Below are positions 42,858 to 51,971 of a stretch of DNA of 64,000 nt, piece after piece. Position 1 is the first letter of the stretch. Every line of letters starts with the position of its first letter. Source of the DNA: Candidatus Magnetomicrobium cryptolimnococcus. GTDB lineage: Bacteria; Nitrospirota; Thermodesulfovibrionia; Thermodesulfovibrionales; Magnetobacteriaceae. The translations under genes and the position numbers were made by a program. Location of the stretch: the NCBI GenBank assembly GCA_018606805.1, contig JAGYWI010000002.1:62001-126000 (forward strand), given 5' to 3'. The notes beneath the pieces were generated by a model. The model saw only the letters and a program-made list of their open reading frames with translations, ran no database searches and was not told the origin of the DNA.

Positions 42858-45800
42858 TTATTTACCATTATGTTTATCTGAGGTTTCCTCTATAAATTTC
42901 TCAATCATAGCAAGGTTATTTTTGTAAAATACTACCCAACCCCTACCGCCATCTGGCAACCAGCGAATAAGTCCTTTTTGGGCATATTCAAGACGTTGTT
43001 TGGTTAGGTCAACATAATCTTTAGGGTCAGGCTTATTATTTATATCAAGCTCGTATGAAAGCCCTATAGAAATGTAGGTATCCAAACGTCTTATAATATC
43101 ATTAATAGCCCCAATATTCATATCCAACAATTGTATGGTTTTATCAGCCGAGGCAGACGCTAAAAGCTTACCATCTGGACTAAAATGCACTGAAGTTACA
43201 GTATCCATATGTCCTCCAAGGCTTGCCAATTCCTTGTGTGTTTCCACATCCCACAGCTTTACGGTTTTATCCGTCGAACCGGAAGCTAAGAGTTTACCAT
43301 CTGGGGAGAAATCTATTGCCCTTACACTAGCAGAGTGTCCTTTAAGTACACCTAATTCTTCATGTGTTTCCACATCCCACAATTTAATGGTTTCATCAGC
43401 CGAGGCAGACGCTAATAGCCTTCCATCTGGGGAAAAATTCACTGAATTTATGTCATTCATATGTCCATTCAGGCTTGTCAATACTTGGCGTTTAGAAACG
43501 TCCCAAATTATGGCAGTTTTATCAGTTGAACCAGACACTATAAATTTACCATCTGTAGAAAAATTTACTGAATTTACTTTACCGTTATGTCCATTAAGGC
43601 TTGCTAATACTTGATGTTCATAAACGTCCCAAATTATGACAGTTTTATCAGTTGAACCAGACACTAAGAGTTTACCATCAGAAGAGAAATCAAGCGAGTT
43701 TACACCATATGTATGTCCATTAATGCTTGCTATTTCTTTGAGCGTTTTAGCATCCCACAGCATTATGGTTGTATCATTTGAAGCAGAAGCCAAGAGTCTA
43801 CTATCTGGGGCAAATGTTACAAAATTTATGCTACCTACATGTCCATTAATGCTACCTAATTCTTGGCGTGTTTCCATATCCCACACTTTAATGGTTTTAT
43901 CAGTAGAAGCAGAGGCTAAGCGCCTTCCATCCGGGGAGAAATCTATTGATGCTATACGATTAGAGTGTCCTTTAAGGCTACCAAAGCCTTGATTTTTTTC
44001 AAAATACCGCACAGCCCATAACCTTATCGTATCATCAGCCGAGGCAGAAGCCAAGAGCCTTCCATCCGGTGAAAAATTTATTGAAAGTACTTTACTATGT
44101 CCTTTAAGGACAACCAATGGTTGGCGTGTTTTAACATCCCACAACCTTATCGTTTCATCATATGAAGTAGAGACTAAGAATTTACCATCTGGCGAGAAGT
44201 TTATTGCCCTTACAATATCCATGTGTCCTTTAAGGTTGCCTACTTCTTTACGTGTGTTAATATCCCATAACCTTACAGTGTAATCATCCGAGGCAGAGGC
44301 TAAGCGCCTTCCATCTGGGGAGAAACTGACAGCCCTTACAGTAGCAGAATGTCCTTTAAGCACACCTAATTCTTCATGTGTCTTAACATCCCACAATTTG
44401 ATGGTTTCATCAGCCGAGGCAGACGCTAAAATCTTACCATCTGGTTTGAAGCTTACTGAGGTTACAGCAGCCAAATGTCCACTAAGGACAGCCAGTTCTT
44501 GGCGTGTGTCCACATCCCACAACCTTACAGTGTTATCAGCAGCAGCAGAAGCTAAAATCCCTCCATCTGGACTAAAATTGACAGCCCTTACAGTATCCGT
44601 ATGTCCTTCAAGGCTTGCCAGTTCCTTGTATGTCTCCACATCCCATAAGCATATGGTTGTGTCATTTGAGGCAGAAGCCAAAAGCCTACCATCGGGACTG
44701 AAATTTACTGAAATGACAGTGTCTGTATGTCCGTTAAGGCTAGCAAGTGCTTGGCCTTTATCAATATCCCACAACAGTATGGTTTTATCATCGGAGGCAG
44801 AGGCTAAGAGTTTTCCCTTTGGACTGAAACTAACAGAATTAACATTGCCTTTATGTATTAACAAAACAGCCACCTCTGGTATAAAACTCTGCTGTGCATA
44901 CGCCGAATTTATCCTTGCAGCCATGTTGTCAAAATTTTTAAGGGCATTATTATAATTTATAAGACTGCTCCCTATATCGCCACTATCTCGTTGTCCATTA
45001 GCTAAATTAACATAATAATTAGATAGATTTCTCCGTAATTCCAATTCTTTGATCTCTACCCTAATCCTTTGCATATTTGCTATACCTGCAAGTATAGATA
45101 TAACGATTATCACCAAAACACCTATTATTTTATATCGGAAATGTTTTCTTAAAAGTGCCTTCTTACTTGCATTAATAAATTGCAGAGTCTTGGCATCCAC
45201 ATTTAAGAATTTCTCATGTGGGACAATGTATTCCAAAAACTCCTCATCAAGCAAAATTCTATTACTTTGATAACTATCAAACCTCTCCTTAAGCTGCTTT
45301 TTTACCTTTATTAGTTCCTTTTCATTAGCCGTCATTAATAACCGATAAACAATCGCAGCAAGTGAATCATGTCTAAGCTCATACATGTGGCTATCAGGGT
45401 CTTCACGGATTATCATATCATTTTTAAGATTTAACATTAATGATTGATATTTATCATCAGGTATAGGGTTTCCTAAAAAATCTATTGTATTTGCTTGTAT
45501 ATCTTCATAAGTAGTTAATTTCTTAGTACCTTCATGCGTAACCATTGCCTTCAATATTTGTCTGACATATTCTGGTGTTTCATATTTTTCAAATACTCGC
45601 TTTATAAAATCCGACATTATTGAATCTATTCCACCCATATCTTTATATAACCCAACGGTCATTGACGGCCCGTCTTTATTGACTTCAATAGCCTTTTTGT
45701 ATAAAGCATCTAAAACTATCTGCATACCCGGTAGATCAATCCCTTTACCGCTTTCAGATAATTTATTTACAAGCTCATCAACCAAAGCACCGTCAACACG

Positions 45801-46604
45801 CACACCACATATCTTACAAGGCTCTACAATTGCTTGGCGTGCCTGTCTTATAGACATCCGCCGTACCCACATGCGGTTACTGTATAAAGTTGGTAGAAGC
45901 TCCTCGTACTCTGATAACTTAGCAAAATATTCTTCACGTATACAAAAGATTATACGAATATCTGTTTTTATTTCAAAAACCTTCGTAATTTCTTTAATAA
46001 AGTTATCTCTGACGGTTTTATTATGGTAAATAAAAAATTCTTCAAATTGGTCAAATATCAAGACAATAGTCTTACTTTTTGCATAGTAGGTTTTATGCAA
46101 AATTTCCGCTATACTTTTATCCTGTATGTCCTTTTCTTGCGCAAACAATTTCTTTAAATAACTGTCTCTGAATATCTCATCTTTAACCGATTCAATAGGC
46201 TCTTTTATAAACCGCACTGTATAGAAGGCTGCATTTATAGAAGGGATTTCCGAGCGCAAACCACACTGTATCAGCGATGTCTTACCCGAGCCGGACTCAC
46301 CATATACAAGTAGTAGTCGGCTTTTATTATATTTATAATAAATCTCAGCAACTTCCACATCCCTTCCAAAGTATATTTCCCTATCATCAATAGCGTAGAA
46401 GTCTAAAAATTTAAAAGGATTGCGCTTTATCTTTTCGTTTTTATCGTCAACTTCTTTCTCCTCACTCTCAATAAGGCGCAAACCCTTTTTTGCCGTTAAA
46501 TTACCCTTAACGTCTAAGATAACACTATCAGTTTTCGTGTAGTCTGCCTTAAGAACACTCAGCAGCTCTCGAAAACTATCATCCGGATTTATATTGTTTT
46601 CCAT
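42858..46604 (-). CDS. STAND-type NTPase with membrane helix and 14 WD40 repeats
   Basis: 1248 aa. Residues 66-110: nSTAND1-like entry FYGRD-type segment (REIYFGRDVEVAEI) and Walker A GESGSGKTS (102-110). Walker B TIVLIFDQFEEFF lies at about 179-191, sensor-like IIFCIREEYF at 218-227, then a winged-helix/helical part to about 480. One membrane helix at 492-510. Fourteen WD40 blades from 585 (GH...V.F.PDG..LAS.S.D.TI.LWD), enough for two seven-bladed propellers, then a conserved tail (YAQKGLIRWLPDGGRG). By family knowledge, such proteins are sensor-effector switches in which WD40 domains bind a trigger and the NTPase oligomerises. Three bases downstream of the HEPN-like gene, hence one operon. 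Confidence 0.9.
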   Translation of the reverse strand: MENNINPDDSFRELLSVLKADYTKTDSVILDVKGNLTAKKGLRLIESEEKEVDDKNEKIKRNPFKFLDFYAIDDREIYFGRDVEVAEIYYKYNKSRLLLVYGESGSGKTSLIQCGLRSEIPSINAAFYTVRFIKEPIESVKDEIFRDSYLKKLFAQEKDIQDKSIAEILHKTYYAKSKTIVLIFDQFEEFFIYHNKTVRDNFIKEITKVFEIKTDIRIIFCIREEYFAKLSEYEELLPTLYSNRMWVRRMSIRQARQAIVEPCKICGVRVDGALVDELVNKLSESGKGIDLPGMQIVLDALYKKAIEVNKDGPSMTVGLYKDMGGIDSIMSDFIKRVFEKYETPEYVRQILKAMVTHEGTKKLTTYEDIQANTIDFLGNPIPDDKYQSLMLNLKNDMIIREDPDSHMYELRHDSLAAIVYRLLMTANEKELIKVKKQLKERFDSYQSNRILLDEEFLEYIVPHEKFLNVDAKTLQFINASKKALLRKHFRYKIIGVLVIIVISILAGIANMQRIRVEIKELELRRNLSNYYVNLANGQRDSGDIGSSLINYNNALKNFDNMAARINSAYAQQSFIPEVAVLLIHKGNVNSVSFSPKGKLLASASDDKTILLWDIDKGQALASLNGHTDTVISVNFSPDGRLLASASNDTTICLWDVETYKELASLEGHTDTVRAVNFSPDGGILASAAADNTVRLWDVDTRQELAVLSGHLAAVTSVSFKPDGKILASASADETIKLWDVKTHEELGVLKGHSATVRAVSFSPDGRRLASASDDYTVRLWDINTRKEVGNLKGHMDIVRAINFSPDGKFLVSTSYDETIRLWDVKTRQPLVVLKGHSKVLSINFSPDGRLLASASADDTIRLWAVRYFEKNQGFGSLKGHSNRIASIDFSPDGRRLASASTDKTIKVWDMETRQELGSINGHVGSINFVTFAPDSRLLASASNDTTIMLWDAKTLKEIASINGHTYGVNSLDFSSDGKLLVSGSTDKTVIIWDVYEHQVLASLNGHNGKVNSVNFSTDGKFIVSGSTDKTAIIWDVSKRQVLTSLNGHMNDINSVNFSPDGRLLASASADETIKLWDVETHEELGVLKGHSASVRAIDFSPDGKLLASGSTDKTVKLWDVETHKELASLGGHMDTVTSVHFSPDGKLLASASADKTIQLLDMNIGAINDIIRRLDTYISIGLSYELDINNKPDPKDYVDLTKQRLEYAQKGLIRWLPDGGRGWVVFYKNNLAMIEKFIEETSDKHNGK

Positions 46605-46607
46605 AGC

Positions 46608-47525
46608 TTATGAATTAAACAATATTAACAAATGCTCAAGTTCTGTAATAAGAACATTTGCCCTCTCAAAGGCAGATACCTTCATGCTTTTACCTATATC
46701 ACAAGGAGAATACACCGCATTTTTGGACTTATTCATACCATTATAGTAAAAAATGTCCTGAGATAACCCCTCAGTGTCTTGATAAACTAAGAGAGGGTCT
46801 AGGTTTATCCTACTATTTCCACTACTTTGTTTTAACACAATAACCTTTGTATCCATATAGTCTTTCAACTCTTTACTGTCAAATAAAAACTCATTGTGAC
46901 TGCCCGTAATACTCTTAAAATTATGGGCAAAAATAGGACTTTCCCTTCTTTGTTTGTCTATCTCTATAGAACTTACAAAAGAAAGCACATAGTTTATAAT
47001 AAAATTAAGCGGTTCAAGTACATTTGATAGTATACTAAAAGCCTCCTCACACAATTGAGTGAAATGCGACCTCGTCAACCCTTTATTTTTGCCATGCTCT
47101 TGCTTATTTCTTAAAGTAAGAAGACTATATAAAGATGCAGCAGCCTTAGTTCTATCCCCATTAGCTTTAAAATAAAAATCATGGAGCTCAGGCATCGTAA
47201 GAATACAATTAGACTCTCTTAACCATTTTAACCCCTCCTCCGTAAAATGCAACCAACTGCCCCACGCAGGTTTCATAAATCTTTCTTTAAAATCATTAGT
47301 TAAAGATGTCCCCAGTCTTACTCCACTTTTTTCAATATACTCTCTGCATTCACATAAAACTATAATACCCGAAAGCGTTGAAATAGTCTCAGCTGTAGCC
47401 AATATATAGTCAAGCTTCAAAGATGGCTGCTTAGCACACTCTTCAGTGAAAAGCTTAAAATACATCCGCGCTATCGGCGATGGAAAATAATATAATACCT
47501 TGGTTTTTATCTCTTCGTTTATCAT
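46608..47525 (-). CDS. Unrecognised protein with HEPN-like R-x4-H motif, partner of the STAND/WD40 protein
   Basis: 305 aa, predicted helical in the first 200 residues, mixed after. LTLRNKQEHGKN at 137-147 contains Arg139-x4-His144, the motif of HEPN RNases, in a helical context (SLYSLLTLRN... then a long amphipathic helix LCEEAFSILSNVLEPLNFII). The C-terminal part is beta-rich (KVIVLKQSSGN, LDPLLVYQDTEGLSQDIFYY) and might be a sensor or substrate-binding region. It is the first gene of a two-gene operon with the STAND NTPase. HEPN domains occur often as effectors of STAND systems; that this one is an RNase is inference from one motif. Confidence 0.75.
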   Translation of the reverse strand: MINEEIKTKVLYYFPSPIARMYFKLFTEECAKQPSLKLDYILATAETISTLSGIIVLCECREYIEKSGVRLGTSLTNDFKERFMKPAWGSWLHFTEEGLKWLRESNCILTMPELHDFYFKANGDRTKAAASLYSLLTLRNKQEHGKNKGLTRSHFTQLCEEAFSILSNVLEPLNFIINYVLSFVSSIEIDKQRRESPIFAHNFKSITGSHNEFLFDSKELKDYMDTKVIVLKQSSGNSRINLDPLLVYQDTEGLSQDIFYYNGMNKSKNAVYSPCDIGKSMKVSAFERANVLITELEHLLILFNS

Positions 47526-47731
47526 AACTAGTACATACCAAAAATTTATATACTTTAACTCTATTTTTATAAAAAATCAATCTTAATTTATTTTTTACAA
47601 AGAAATATAATACAATTAATTCTTATAAGTTGCATTCTATAAAGTAACATAATGCCAAAATTTCCAATATAATCGCCCAAATAAGCACATCGAAAAAGAT
47701 AGAAAAAAAAGGGAAAAGAAACAAATACATA
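47526..47731. other. AT-rich upstream region of the HEPN-like gene
   Basis: Very AT-rich segment with no ORF of coding character. It contains the upstream region of the minus-strand operon; no -10/-35 pair stands out. A purine tract (47698-47722) leads into the hairpin cluster at 47732. Confidence 0.4.
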
Positions 47732-47818
47732 GTGAGGGCGCTGCCCTCACACTCCCACCAAAGGGACTCGTCCCTTTGGAATCCCGCCCAAGGGGCTTTG
47801 CCCCTTGAACCCCTTTTA
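47732..47818 (+). repeat. Three-hairpin repeat (Q family), uninterrupted copy
   Basis: GTGAGGGCGCTGCCCTCAC (47732-47750), CCAAAGGGACTCGTCCCTTTGG written as a 9-bp stem (47758-47779), and CAAGGGGCTTTGCCCCTTG (47789-47807). Copies at 54445-54512 and, inverted, 60081-60262 have the same order but carry inserted 21-nt hairpin units. Confidence 0.85.
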
Positions 47819-47836
47819 TTTAGGTATATTAATATA

Positions 47837-47879
47837 ATATCAATATATCTTGATATGATGATATAAATTATGCTAATAT
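47837..47879 (+). promoter_or_regulatory. ArsR-type operator and promoter of the arsenic operon
   Basis: Inverted repeat ATATCAA-N6-TTGATAT (47837-47856) contains ATCAA-N6-TTGAT, the form of known ArsR/SmtB sites. Its right arm supplies the -35 TTGATA (47850-47855); after 18 bases follows an extended -10 TGCTAATAT (47871-47879). A repressor bound here would block RNA polymerase. No arsR gene is in the window. Confidence 0.7.
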
Positions 47880-47922
47880 TGTCAATAAGAAGTATAAAAA
47901 AAACCGCAAGGAGGTAACATAA

Positions 47923-48357
47923 ATGCAGCCAAAGAAGGTACTTTTCGTATGTATTCACAATAGCGCCAGAAGCCAAATGGCTGAGGCGTTTTTAAATAAT
48001 CTTGCAGGAGAAAGTTTTATAGCTGAAAGTGCGGGGCTTGAGCCGGGCACTTTAAACCCAATAGCTGTGGACGTTATGAAGGAAGTTGGCATTGACATAT
48101 CTGGGAATAAAACTAAAAGTGTTGATGAATGCTTAAATGCTGGTAAGCGTTATGACTATGTCGTAACGGTATGCGATGAGGGTAATGCCGCTAGATGCCC
48201 TGTGTTTGCCGGGCCTGCTGTTAAAATCCATTGGAGCTTTAACGACCCTGCAAGTGTGCAAGGCTCGGCAGATGAAAAACTGCAAGCAGTTAGACGCATA
48301 AGGGATGAAATAAGGACTAACATCGAAAGGTGGTTAGTTGCTTTTGATAAAGGTTAA
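47923..48357 (+). CDS. arsC: Arsenate reductase, thioredoxin-coupled, low-molecular-weight phosphatase fold
   Basis: Reduces arsenate to arsenite. P-loop Cys10-x5-Arg16 ([10 protein letters not shown]), plus Cys84 and Cys92 ([13 protein letters not shown]), matching the Cys10/82/89 relay of the S. aureus enzyme, and Asp in HWSFNDPA as the general acid. 144 aa. AAGGAGGT is 8 bases before the ATG. acr3 follows after 17 bases. An ArsR-type operator lies upstream. Confidence 0.95.
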   Translation: MQPKKVLFVCIHNSARSQMAEAFLNNLAGESFIAESAGLEPGTLNPIAVDVMKEVGIDISGNKTKSVDECLNAGKRYDYVVTVCDEGNAARCPVFAGPAVKIHWSFNDPASVQGSADEKLQAVRRIRDEIRTNIERWLVAFDKG

Positions 48358-48374
48358 GCAAGGAGACTACAGTT

Positions 48375-49451
48375 ATGAAGGAAGAAAAAGGTTTATCATT
48401 TTTTGAAAGATATTTAACCATATGGGTAGGGCTTTGCATTGTAGCTGGTATAGCATTAGGTAAGGTTATGCCACAAGTAGCAATTAAGCTTGATTCAATG
48501 TCCATATATCAGGTGTCCATACCAATAGCAATATGTTTATTTTTTATGATGTACCCCATAATGGTAAAAATAGACTTTTCACAGATACTAAAGGCTGCTA
48601 AATCGCCCAAACCAGTGCTCTTAACACTCGTTATAAACTGGGCAGTTAAACCATTTACGATGTATCTGATAGCAGTGTTTTTTCTTGGCTATCTGTTTAA
48701 GGGTTTTATAGTAGGAACAGAGGTTGTGAAGACCGGTCAAGAAATTGAGCTATGGCGCAGTTACATATCCGGAGCGATACTGCTTGGCATAGCCCCGTGT
48801 ACGGCCATGGTACTAGTGTGGGGTTATCTGGCAAAAGGCAATGATGGTCTAACACTTGTTATGGTTGCCATTAATTCATTATCAATGCTTTTACTATATG
48901 CTCCCCTTGGCGGTTTTTTGTTAGGTGTCAACGCTATGCCTATTCCATGGCAAACAATACTGTTATCTGTTACAATATATGTGGCACTGCCGCTTATAGC
49001 AGGCTATTTTACAAGGACATGGTTAATCAATAAAAATGGTATTGAATGGTTTAACAATACCTTTTTACATATTTTAACCCCTATAAGCATTATAGCGTTA
49101 CTTGCTACACTTGTGCTGCTATTTTCATTTAAAGGAGAGTTAATAATAGAAAACCCGTTAACTATAATGTGGATAGCCATCCCGTTATTTATACAAACAG
49201 TGTTCATATTTGCATTAGGTTACTTTGTAATGGGACGGTTTCTTAAACTATCTTATGAAGATGCCGCCCCTGCTGCCCTTATAGGGGCATCTAATCACTT
49301 TGAAGTTGCCATAGCAACTGCCACTATGCTGTATGGACTTTCATCCGGAGCGGCACTGGCTACTGTTGTTGGTGTCTTAATAGAAGTGCCACTTATGCTT
49401 ATGCTTGTACATATTTGTAAAAAAACAGGCTTTTTGTTTACAACTCGATAA
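48375..49451 (+). CDS. acr3: Arsenite efflux permease, ACR3 family
   Basis: Exports arsenite through the inner membrane. 358 aa with about ten membrane helices; the essential Cys is in [13 protein letters not shown] (Cys142), and [10 protein letters not shown] near the C terminus is the family's conserved second site. It follows arsC in the same transcript. The length is that of ACR3(1)/(2) proteins, not ArsB (about 430 aa). Confidence 0.95.
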   Translation: MKEEKGLSFFERYLTIWVGLCIVAGIALGKVMPQVAIKLDSMSIYQVSIPIAICLFFMMYPIMVKIDFSQILKAAKSPKPVLLTLVINWAVKPFTMYLIAVFFLGYLFKGFIVGTEVVKTGQEIELWRSYISGAILLGIAPCTAMVLVWGYLAKGNDGLTLVMVAINSLSMLLLYAPLGGFLLGVNAMPIPWQTILLSVTIYVALPLIAGYFTRTWLINKNGIEWFNNTFLHILTPISIIALLATLVLLFSFKGELIIENPLTIMWIAIPLFIQTVFIFALGYFVMGRFLKLSYEDAAPAALIGASNHFEVAIATATMLYGLSSGAALATVVGVLIEVPLMLMLVHICKKTGFLFTTR

Positions 49452-49479
49452 TCAAGTTTTTGTAATAGTTCACCCTACT

Positions 49480-49626
49480 TTGTCATTGCGAGCGCAGCGA
49501 AGGTGCGTAGGCGCACTCCCATAAAGTGTGGAGGCACACCTCCCTGCAATCTCTCTCCATAAAAAGGCGGGATTGAGGGAGGGGCGCCTCCGCACCCTTC
49601 GTCGCTTGCGCTCCTCGCAATGACAA
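49480..49626. repeat. Long palindromic repeat with hairpin units inserted in both arms
   Basis: Outer arms TTGTCATTGCGAGCGCAGCG (49480) and GCTCCTCGCAATGACAAG (49609-49626) belong to a repeat type seen in many bacterial genomes (TCATTGCGAG ... GCGAAGCAATCTC). The left arm is interrupted after GCGAAG by 44 bases (49503-49546) that end in a 21-nt hairpin unit, then resumes with CAATCTC. The right arm is interrupted at the mirror position, after GGGATTG, by 21 bases (49576-49596), then resumes CTTCGTCGC. Confidence 0.8.
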
Positions 49627-49659
49627 GACAGGGGGGATAAACTATTACGCTTTCCTTAT

Positions 49660-49992
49660 CTATTTTTGGGTTAATCCACTCCATAAATGTGCTATTTTAA
49701 ACCTGCCCTTTATCTCTTTAATAGTATCATCCAAAGATAATTTACTTATTGAGGGTTTAAAAGAAAAAAGCTCCACATCAAGCCGTTCCTCACTCACCTC
49801 TTCAGATAGAAGACTTTTTATCATAACAACAAAAGATGTTAGATAACGGTATGCCTCATCTATCTCTCTGAACTTGTCAGGATTAAATTCAGGGGGATAA
49901 CGCTTTACAAGCTTATAATAAGTAGCTTCTATCTCTTCTTGTTTAGCGGAAAGGGGTATATTTAATATTTTAACGGCTTTATCTTTTGTCAT
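49660..49992 (-). CDS. Degenerate J-domain protein (HPD motif lost)
   Basis: 110 aa. Residues 5-55 follow the J-domain pattern (VKILNIPLSAKQEEIEATYY, KFREIDEAYRYLTS), but the loop that should contain His-Pro-Asp reads KRYPPEFNPDKF, so the residues that trigger Hsp70 ATPase are absent. The rest is short and helical, without zinc fingers or client-binding domain. It is the last gene of the Hsp70 cassette, overlapping the 660-aa gene by 4 bases (ATGA). It may bind the partner Hsp70 without stimulating it, or serve as adaptor; that is inference. Confidence 0.75.
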   Translation of the reverse strand: MTKDKAVKILNIPLSAKQEEIEATYYKLVKRYPPEFNPDKFREIDEAYRYLTSFVVMIKSLLSEEVSEERLDVELFSFKPSISKLSLDDTIKEIKGRFKIAHLWSGLTQK

Positions 49993-51971
49993 TTGTTCTT
50001 ACTCTTTTTCTTATCCTTCTTACTTTTTTTAAGTTTATCTAATAACTTTTCCAATGAGTGTCGCAGTGGTTCTAAGTTGTTATTTCCAGTTTGATGGCGT
50101 GTCTCTAATAAATTAGATAGTCTTATTAAAATATCACTATCCAAATAGTACTTACTAATTATTTGAACTATATTGTCAATAATTTCATCACTTGCCAACA
50201 TTAAGTCTTCCCAATGCTCTTTAATTACCCCAAAACCTACATCCAGCTTTTGTCTTAACAGTTTACCAGGAGAGTTCTCCTCCATAAATATATCAAGCAT
50301 ATCGTCAACTATATCAGCATTGTCAATTTGTTGTATAACATTTTTAAGCTCTGTAACCAATAAATCTATACCACCCCTCGTATATAGTTTATTGAATAAG
50401 CACCTTTGGTTTTCTACCGTAATGCAATCATCATCCTTATAGCAGTCAAGAACATCTATTATCCTAGCAAACTCATCATATCGCTGAAAGTGCACTATCT
50501 CTAAACGTAGTATTCGCATAGTTTTTTTACTTTCAGATGGCATTATATCATCAAGTGCAAATGAAAAATCACCTTTAATTTGTAACAATAATGAATTCTT
50601 CATTAAAACTTGGTTAATCTCTTGTGAAATCATGTTAGTTATTTTTTCAAGTACTATCTTTTCATTACTATATATCTCAACAAGAGGTTTCAATCTGCTT
50701 ATACGCGGAAGGAATATATAATCAAAAGTATCCAACCAATCCATATCTTCTGCAGTCGGTTTGGGTAATGTATCAATAGCCTTTTGTGCAAGCCCCATCA
50801 GTTTTTTATTTTTCGAATCCTCCGATACCAATAAAGACAACATAGCAAGTTTTGTATTAAGACATCCGTTTTCAGCAGTCATTAACAATATATGTGTAAG
50901 CTCACGCTGGTCTTTCCATAACAATTGAATGTCCTTCTGTATAACATTACCTATAACCTCTGGCAGCTCCTTTTTCTCCCTTTCAGATAGATTAGCTCTC
51001 TGTCTTGTAACCTCCGAAAGGATTCCTTCATAAAGTGCAATCATGTAATGAGAGTATTTGGATTGTGCTTCCTCTTTTTTTATCAGATACCTAAGTTTGC
51101 GGATAAGAGCAACCTTTTCTTCAAAGCTACCTGTTGACACTTTTTTGTTAATATACTCCTCATCAATAATATCAGGGTTATAATTTATCAATTTTTCTTT
51201 TATTGCTTCAGCTTTTTCACCAGCAACCAAGGAAAATATATAAGGTATTGAGGATACTATATTAACAACTTCTATGGCTTTAGCACTTTTAGTTATATTT
51301 CTAAGGTAATCGGTTACAATGAAAATAAATGGATAAGAAAGCACCTCATATAAATGATAAGGAAGCCTTTTTGACATGTTATGAAGATAATCATCTACCT
51401 CGTTAAGTCTACTTATAGTAAGGTTGGCATAATTTTTTGTTCTAATACTACGAATATAAGTAATTCTTTCACCAAATGATGTTAAATGAGTATAGAGAAT
51501 ATCATCGTTTAATAATGCAGCTATATCAATATAATACTTCTTTGTTATTTTCTCCGGTGAGGTAACAAACTTTAGGAGCATTCTTCTGAGTTTCTTTTCC
51601 GGAAAGCTTTCCTCTTTCCACGTTAATACCCTTTTGCGAAGTTCTTCTGCTGAGATACTTAAGCCTTTTATGGTAAGTAATTCATCCGAATATTTATCTT
51701 CATATAAAAAATCCTTTAAAAGAAAAAGAAACCTAACATCTGGAATATCAGCATATGATGTAATCCCCTTTATGTTTAAACAAACCTCAGCAAGCTTCTC
51801 CGGCAATCGCCATGCATGCCTTGCTACTGTTTGCCATACCTCTTTCCACTGCTGAGCGTAGGCCTTTTGTAAATCTCTTTCAATAACTTTCTCTATCCAC
51901 TCCAAATACCTACCTAAGTGTAATAGTTTATCAAGTTCCTTTCGTATTCTCTTTTCTTTTGACTTATTCAA
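49989..51971 (-). CDS. Unrecognised 660-aa all-helical protein in the Hsp70 cassette
   Basis: Predicted alpha-helical throughout, with no membrane segment, signal peptide or known catalytic motif. The N terminus is basic ([20 protein letters not shown]); the C-terminal tail is extremely Lys-rich ([17 protein letters not shown]), suggestive of nucleic-acid or acidic-partner binding. The start is TTG at 51971, overlapping the Hsp70 stop by 8 bases; no ATG lies nearby. The position between Hsp70 and a J-like protein, with overlapping ends on both sides, suggests it is a dedicated client or co-chaperone. Confidence 0.8.
   Translation of the reverse strand: MNKSKEKRIRKELDKLLHLGRYLEWIEKVIERDLQKAYAQQWKEVWQTVARHAWRLPEKLAEVCLNIKGITSYADIPDVRFLFLLKDFLYEDKYSDELLTIKGLSISAEELRKRVLTWKEESFPEKKLRRMLLKFVTSPEKITKKYYIDIAALLNDDILYTHLTSFGERITYIRSIRTKNYANLTISRLNEVDDYLHNMSKRLPYHLYEVLSYPFIFIVTDYLRNITKSAKAIEVVNIVSSIPYIFSLVAGEKAEAIKEKLINYNPDIIDEEYINKKVSTGSFEEKVALIRKLRYLIKKEEAQSKYSHYMIALYEGILSEVTRQRANLSEREKKELPEVIGNVIQKDIQLLWKDQRELTHILLMTAENGCLNTKLAMLSLLVSEDSKNKKLMGLAQKAIDTLPKPTAEDMDWLDTFDYIFLPRISRLKPLVEIYSNEKIVLEKITNMISQEINQVLMKNSLLLQIKGDFSFALDDIMPSESKKTMRILRLEIVHFQRYDEFARIIDVLDCYKDDDCITVENQRCLFNKLYTRGGIDLLVTELKNVIQQIDNADIVDDMLDIFMEENSPGKLLRQKLDVGFGVIKEHWEDLMLASDEIIDNIVQIISKYYLDSDILIRLSNLLETRHQTGNNNLEPLRHSLEKLLDKLKKSKKDKKKSKNK

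Noticed and set aside
47623-47976. Minus-strand ORF of 117 codons upstream of arsC
   Set aside because: It runs through the ars promoter/operator and a Q-family repeat and starts inside arsC; no coding character.
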